Assembly (NCBI GenBank): GCA_902803585.1
Contig: CADCQO010000038.1
Coordinates: 1 to 9,670, forward strand
DNA: 9,670 nt
DNA from: an uncultured Ruminococcus sp.
GTDB lineage: Bacteria > Bacillota > Clostridia > Oscillospirales > Acutalibacteraceae
Reading direction: 5' to 3'
Notes under the pieces: generated by a model
Told to the model about the DNA's origin: nothing
What the model saw: the letters and a program-made list of their open reading frames with translations, nothing else
Databases searched by the model: none
Position numbers and translations under genes: made by a program
Shown here: positions 6,364 through 9,670 of the stretch, piece by piece
Layout: every line of letters begins with the position of its first letter
How positions within the stretch are numbered: the stretch's first letter is position 1

Positions 6364-7503
6364 ATGAAAGTAAAGAATGTTTTTAAGTATCTGCCGACCA
6401 TCATTTTTTGCGGCTTCATCTTTGTGATGATGGTTTTGTGGGTGGCACTGCCCAAAGAAAACTACTCTCCGCAGGAAAAGCGTACACTGGCAGATTTTCC
6501 GGAGCTGAATGCAGAAACGCTGTTCAACGGCGATTTCCAGAAAAATCTTGACACCTATCTTTCCGACCATATGCCGGGCAGAAACTTTTTTGTCGGTCTG
6601 AATGCCGATTATGACCTGCTGTCAGGGCGTAACGGCTCAAAGGGGATTTATCTCGGTCAGGACGGTTATCTGTTTCCGAAGCCGACAAAGGCAGACGAGA
6701 ACCTGCTGAAAAATGCACAGTATGTCAAGGAATATGCTGACAGCTCGGATATTCCCGTTTATATGACAGTGGTTCCTTCTTCAGGCTATGTAAACAGTGA
6801 TAAACTGCCTTGGAACCATGAAGAATATAAGGACGATTGCTGGATAGATACGTTTCGTGACAAGCTGGGAAAGAATATCAGATTCATAGATGTAAAGGAA
6901 ACCTTCCTGCAGGAGGCTGACAGCAAACAGCTCTACTACAAGACCGACCACCACTGGACCTCTCAGGGAGCTTTTGAGTGCTATCGGACACTGGGAAAGA
7001 CGATGGGTTATGAACCCTTGTCTGAACAGGATTTTGATAAGGAAACAATAGAGGACTTTTACGGCACATCTTACGCAAAGGCGGCTTTGTGGTTTCTGAT
7101 GCCCGACAGTATGGAACTGTGGAGCAGCCGCAAGCAGTCGAAAGACGCTGTGAAGGTAGAAATCAAGGACGGCTCGGACAGTAAAACCGGCGAAAGCTAT
7201 TTCTTCCGTGACCAGCTTGAGAATGATGATAAATATCCCGTATTTCTGGACGGCAACCATAGTCTTGTCAAAATCACGAATACTGATGTCAAGGACGGCA
7301 CACTGATCGTTATCAAGGATTCCTACGCCCATACGATCGTTCCGTTCCTCTCTCAGCACTACCGCAATATTATTATGGTAGACCTGCGCTACTACAAAAA
7401 AGAAGTTTCCGCTCTGGCGGAACAGGAAAAGGCAGATGCGGTGCTTCTGCTGTACTCGTTGGACAACCTCTCGGCAGATACCAACCTTTCCTACTTGTTC
7501 TGA
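6364..7503 (+). CDS. DHHW family protein (AlgJ/AlgX-like O-acetyltransferase partner)
   Basis: The protein has 379 residues with an N-terminal membrane anchor (about residues 11-29) and an extracellular domain. Family landmarks are GIYLGQDGYLF, the TVVPSSGYVNSDKLP segment, YYKTDHHWTSQGAF and IVIKDSYAHTIVPFLSQHYRNI. By comparison with AlgJ and AlgX, the catalytic residues would be Asp195 and His197 in the DHHW motif and Ser320 in KDSYA. All three are present, so the protein looks active. Such proteins are SGNH-like acetyltransferases that take the acetyl group from an MBOAT partner and place it on a polysaccharide. ATG 6364 follows GGGAGG by seven bases. The upstream MBOAT gene ends 15 bases before it, so they are surely co-transcribed. 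The acceptor glycan is unknown. Confidence 0.93.
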   Translation: MKVKNVFKYLPTIIFCGFIFVMMVLWVALPKENYSPQEKRTLADFPELNAETLFNGDFQKNLDTYLSDHMPGRNFFVGLNADYDLLSGRNGSKGIYLGQDGYLFPKPTKADENLLKNAQYVKEYADSSDIPVYMTVVPSSGYVNSDKLPWNHEEYKDDCWIDTFRDKLGKNIRFIDVKETFLQEADSKQLYYKTDHHWTSQGAFECYRTLGKTMGYEPLSEQDFDKETIEDFYGTSYAKAALWFLMPDSMELWSSRKQSKDAVKVEIKDGSDSKTGESYFFRDQLENDDKYPVFLDGNHSLVKITNTDVKDGTLIVIKDSYAHTIVPFLSQHYRNIIMVDLRYYKKEVSALAEQEKADAVLLLYSLDNLSADTNLSYLF

Positions 7504-7528
7504 TAAAAACCAAAAGGAAGTGACGGCA

Positions 7529-8404
7529 ATGAAAAAGATCAGCGGCAGATACAGGGCAATCATCTATATTATCCTGTCGGCGTTTTGTTTTGCCGTCATG
7601 AACTTGTTTGTACGGTTATCGGGAGATCTTCCCGCTTTCCAGAAAAGTTTTTTCCGCAATCTGGTCGCGCTGATTTTTGCGGCAGGGGTTTTGTTGCGTC
7701 AGAAAGCCAGTTTCCGGTGGAAAAAGGGCAATCTGAAGTTTCTGCTCCTGCGTTCCTCCATCGGTACGATAGGAATTGTCTGTAATTTCTATGCACTTGG
7801 ACACATTCCGCTGTCTGATGCGTCTATCCTTAACAAAATGTCGCCGTTTTTCGTGATTATCTTCTCGCTGATTTTTCTGAAAGAGAAACTGACGTTTTTA
7901 CAGGGGTCGGCGGTATTCATAGCGTTTATCGGCACATTGTTCGTCATCAAGCCGTCCTTTCAGAATATCGACCTGTTTCCGTCCGCTGTCGGGTTATTTG
8001 GCGGTATGTGTGCGGGACTGGCATATACCGCCGTCCGCATACTGGGTCAGCGCAAAGAAAACGGCTCGCTGATCGTGTTTTTCTTTTCCACGTTTTCATG
8101 CGTGTGTATGCTGCCGTTTCTGATATTCGACTATCACCCGATGGAGTGGTGGCAGCTGCTGATGCTTTTGGGGGCAGGTCTGGCAGCGGCAGGCGGGCAG
8201 TTCAGCATTACAGCCGCCTATTGTCACGCACCTGCAAGAGAAATCAGCATATACGATTATTCACAGATCATTTTCGCTACCCTGCTGGGCTTTGTTTTTC
8301 TGGGCGAGATTCCCGATATTTACAGCCTGATCGGTTACGTTGTCATTGTATCAATGGCGGTGCTTATGTTCCTCTACAATAACCGGCGGAAATCGGAAAA
8401 CTGA
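7529..8404 (+). CDS. EamA/DMT family permease
   Basis: This is a membrane protein of 291 residues with about ten hydrophobic helices, arranged as two EamA halves (roughly 10-140 and 150-285). Each half ends in the typical motif: SPFFVIIFSLIFLKEKLT in the first and YSQIIFATLLGFVFLGEIPD in the second. Relatives in the drug/metabolite transporter superfamily export or exchange amino acids, SAM, nucleotide sugars or other small metabolites; the substrate cannot be read from the sequence. ATG 7529 follows AAAGGAAG by eight bases, 25 bases after the DHHW stop, so it is the last gene of the operon. Its link to the acylation genes is by position only. An opening at 7436 lies inside the DHHW gene and is rejected. 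Confidence 0.93.
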   Translation: MKKISGRYRAIIYIILSAFCFAVMNLFVRLSGDLPAFQKSFFRNLVALIFAAGVLLRQKASFRWKKGNLKFLLLRSSIGTIGIVCNFYALGHIPLSDASILNKMSPFFVIIFSLIFLKEKLTFLQGSAVFIAFIGTLFVIKPSFQNIDLFPSAVGLFGGMCAGLAYTAVRILGQRKENGSLIVFFFSTFSCVCMLPFLIFDYHPMEWWQLLMLLGAGLAAAGGQFSITAAYCHAPAREISIYDYSQIIFATLLGFVFLGEIPDIYSLIGYVVIVSMAVLMFLYNNRRKSEN

Positions 8405-8476
8405 AAAAGCATCGGTTTTCATGAAGCGGAAAGTTTCCTGCCAGCAAAAGCCGGCTGTCTGTTCCGGTTATAATTG

Positions 8477-8532
8477 AAATGCACCCCTTTGTCAGATAGT
8501 GCAGTAGAACATCTGACAAGAGGTGCATTTTT
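8477..8532 (+). terminator. Long terminator hairpin at the operon end
   Basis: Left arm 8477-8497 pairs with right arm 8511-8530 over about 20 base pairs with one bulge (AAATGCACC with GGTGCATTT, GTCAGAT with ATCTGAC). The loop is 13 bases and five T follow. It closes the plus-strand operon. It lies 45 bases past the convergent rnhA stop and might also act for that strand, although the T-run there is poor. Confidence 0.85.
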
Positions 8533-8574
8533 GCGTTTCTGGAAAATTTTGCTATGGTGATTTTATGCAAGCCG

Positions 8575-9015
8575 TCATTTTGCGTGTTTTTTTGCCTGTA
8601 TGACTGCCAGAGCGTCACAGCGTTCGTTTTCAGGGTGGCCGTTGTGTCCCCTTACCCATGTGACGGTCAGGTGATGAATGTCCAGCAAAGACAGCAGTTC
8701 GTCCCACAATTCGGGGTTCTTTGCCTTAGACTTGTCACTCTTGATCCAGTTGTTTTTCTTCCATGTTCTTGCCCAGCCTTTTGTAATGGCGTTGCATACA
8801 TACTGCGAATCGCTCGTCAGATGTACCTCACAGGGTTCTTTCAGTGCTTTCAGTCCCTCAATGACGGCGATCAGCTCCATGCGGTTATTGGTGGTCTGGG
8901 ATTCACCACCCGACAATTCCTTTTCGTGTCCGTTATAACGCAGGATAGCTCCCCAGCCGCCGGCGCCCGGATTACCGCTGCATGCTCCGTCTGTAAACAA
9001 TTCAACACGCTTCAT
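8575..9015 (-). CDS. rnhA: Ribonuclease HI
   Basis: This is a cytosolic endonuclease that cuts the RNA strand of RNA-DNA hybrids, clearing R-loops and primers. The protein has 146 residues, close to the usual 150-155. The four metal-binding acids are present: Asp9 in TDGACSGNPG, Glu47 in NNRMEL, Asp69 in TSDSQYV and Asp134 in NERCDALA. His124 in WVRGHNGH matches the catalytic-loop histidine. The basic handle region with WKKNNW is also present, as in the E. coli enzyme. The start has AAAGGAG eight bases upstream on the minus strand. It follows the PNPOx-family gene by 17 bases and should share its transcript. Confidence 0.97.
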   Translation of the reverse strand: MKRVELFTDGACSGNPGAGGWGAILRYNGHEKELSGGESQTTNNRMELIAVIEGLKALKEPCEVHLTSDSQYVCNAITKGWARTWKKNNWIKSDKSKAKNPELWDELLSLLDIHHLTVTWVRGHNGHPENERCDALAVIQAKKHAK

Positions 9016-9032
9016 AAAATGCTCCTTTCCTG

Positions 9033-9509
9033 TTACGCTTCCCTGACCTGTTTTCCAGTCATATGTTCCGGTGTCAGCGCAAAAACCAGCACACCCGCAC
9101 CGAAACGGCTGATCTCGTTTTCGATATATTCACGGTCATCAGTAAAGCTATAGCTCAGCTCACGGCAGATACGAATCGCTTTGTTGTGGTCATCGAGAAT
9201 TTCCACCCGTCCGAAAACGATCACGCCTTTGATATTCAGTGCCCATTCGCCCTCTTTGCGGTATCCGCTGTCATATACGCAGAAGGACACCCTGCTGTCC
9301 CGTAAAAGGGCATCTGTTTTGTGTCCGGTTTTTCCGCTGTGAAAATACAGCTTTCCGTCTGCTTCGCTGTAATAATGGTTGATGGGCAGACCATAGGGGT
9401 AGCCGTCATCTCCATTGACCGACAGCACACCGCGCTTTTCGGTTTTCAGGATACGGATACATTCCTCACGGCTGAGGCTCTGCTTTTTGCGTACAACTTC
9501 TCTGAACAT
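9033..9509 (-). CDS. Pyridoxamine 5'-phosphate oxidase family protein (NimA-like)
   Basis: This is a cytosolic flavin-binding split-barrel protein of 158 residues. The N-terminus MFREVVRKKQ, GVLSVNGDDGYPYGLPINHYY, the FMN-phosphate region KLYFHSGKTGHKTDALL, VSFCVYD, SVIVFGR-like KGVIVFGRVEIL and the C-terminal EHMTGKQ are typical of the Nim-like group (COG3467). Some members reduce nitroimidazoles, but most have unknown roles, so a resistance function is not implied. The start MFREVV is chosen because AAAGGAG lies eight bases upstream on the minus strand. An in-frame ATG 33 bases earlier would place that site inside the gene. It is the first gene of a two-gene unit with rnhA, convergent with the acylation operon. 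Confidence 0.92.
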   Translation of the reverse strand: MFREVVRKKQSLSREECIRILKTEKRGVLSVNGDDGYPYGLPINHYYSEADGKLYFHSGKTGHKTDALLRDSRVSFCVYDSGYRKEGEWALNIKGVIVFGRVEILDDHNKAIRICRELSYSFTDDREYIENEISRFGAGVLVFALTPEHMTGKQVREA

Positions 9510-9547
9510 ATGTTTTTCTCCTTTTCCGGTCAGATGCTTCACTGTCT

Positions 9548-9575
9548 ATTATACACTTTTTCTGAAAGTATGCAA
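9548..9575 (-). promoter_or_regulatory. Sigma-A promoter of the PNPOx-rnhA unit
   Basis: Read on the minus strand, TTGCAT (9575-9570), a 16-base spacer and a perfect TATAAT (9553-9548) lie 38 bases before ATG 9509. Transcription would start near 9541. The remaining bases to the window end (9576-9670) show no gene. Confidence 0.75.
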
Positions 9576-9670
9576 GTTCAGCAGATGACGCTTTGCTGCT
9601 GTTTTCTGACTGGCTTCTGGTGTAAATTTCCATTTTGGTGCAGCAGACAGGGCGGGTTAACAGTGACTAA

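Noticed and set aside
5530..6570. Minus-strand frame of 346 codons opposite the MBOAT gene
   Set aside because: It is a codon-bias shadow. The plus strand has unmistakable MBOAT motifs throughout, and the minus translation matches no family I know.
8461..8474. TATAAT at 8469-8474 as a promoter for a small RNA ending at the hairpin
   Set aside because: No -35 element is found at a suitable distance, and the transcript would be only the terminator hairpin.
8554..9153. Plus-strand frame of 199 codons over rnhA
   Set aside because: It lies opposite the clearly coding ribonuclease HI gene with all catalytic residues intact.

Overview
The window looks like a chromosomal segment of a Gram-positive anaerobe of the class Clostridia, most likely a Ruminococcus-type Oscillospiraceae. 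The grounds are the ATP-type PEP carboxykinase, strong AGGAGG-like ribosome sites, lipoproteins with Ser/Glu-rich linkers, and the DUF4358, MBOAT and DHHW gene set. The genus is inferred from general familiarity with these families, not from a database search.

Layout. Bases 2-712 hold the 3' end of pckA, closed by a clear terminator. Next is queA (926-1951) with its own promoter. A 323-base gap follows (1952-2274). It holds a possible decayed transposase fragment on the minus strand, several inverted repeats and a near-consensus promoter (TTGACA, 17 nt, TACAAT).

That promoter appears to drive a six-gene plus-strand operon (2275-8404) that ends at a long terminator hairpin. The genes are two tandem, clearly duplicated SGNH/GDSL hydrolase-like lipoproteins, a small DUF4358 lipoprotein, an MBOAT acyltransferase (TTG start), a DHHW-family (AlgJ/AlgX-like) protein and a ten-helix EamA/DMT permease. 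Together they resemble an extracytoplasmic O-acylation module. The MBOAT protein would pass acyl groups across the membrane, the DHHW protein would transfer them to a surface glycan, and the SGNH lipoproteins would transfer, remove or edit them on the outer face. The acceptor polymer cannot be told from the sequence, and the whole-module function is inference.

On the minus strand, convergent with the operon, a two-gene unit encodes a Nim-like PNPOx-family flavoprotein and ribonuclease HI (9509 down to 8575), with a good promoter at 9548-9575. I see no tRNA, rRNA, CRISPR array or intact mobile element.
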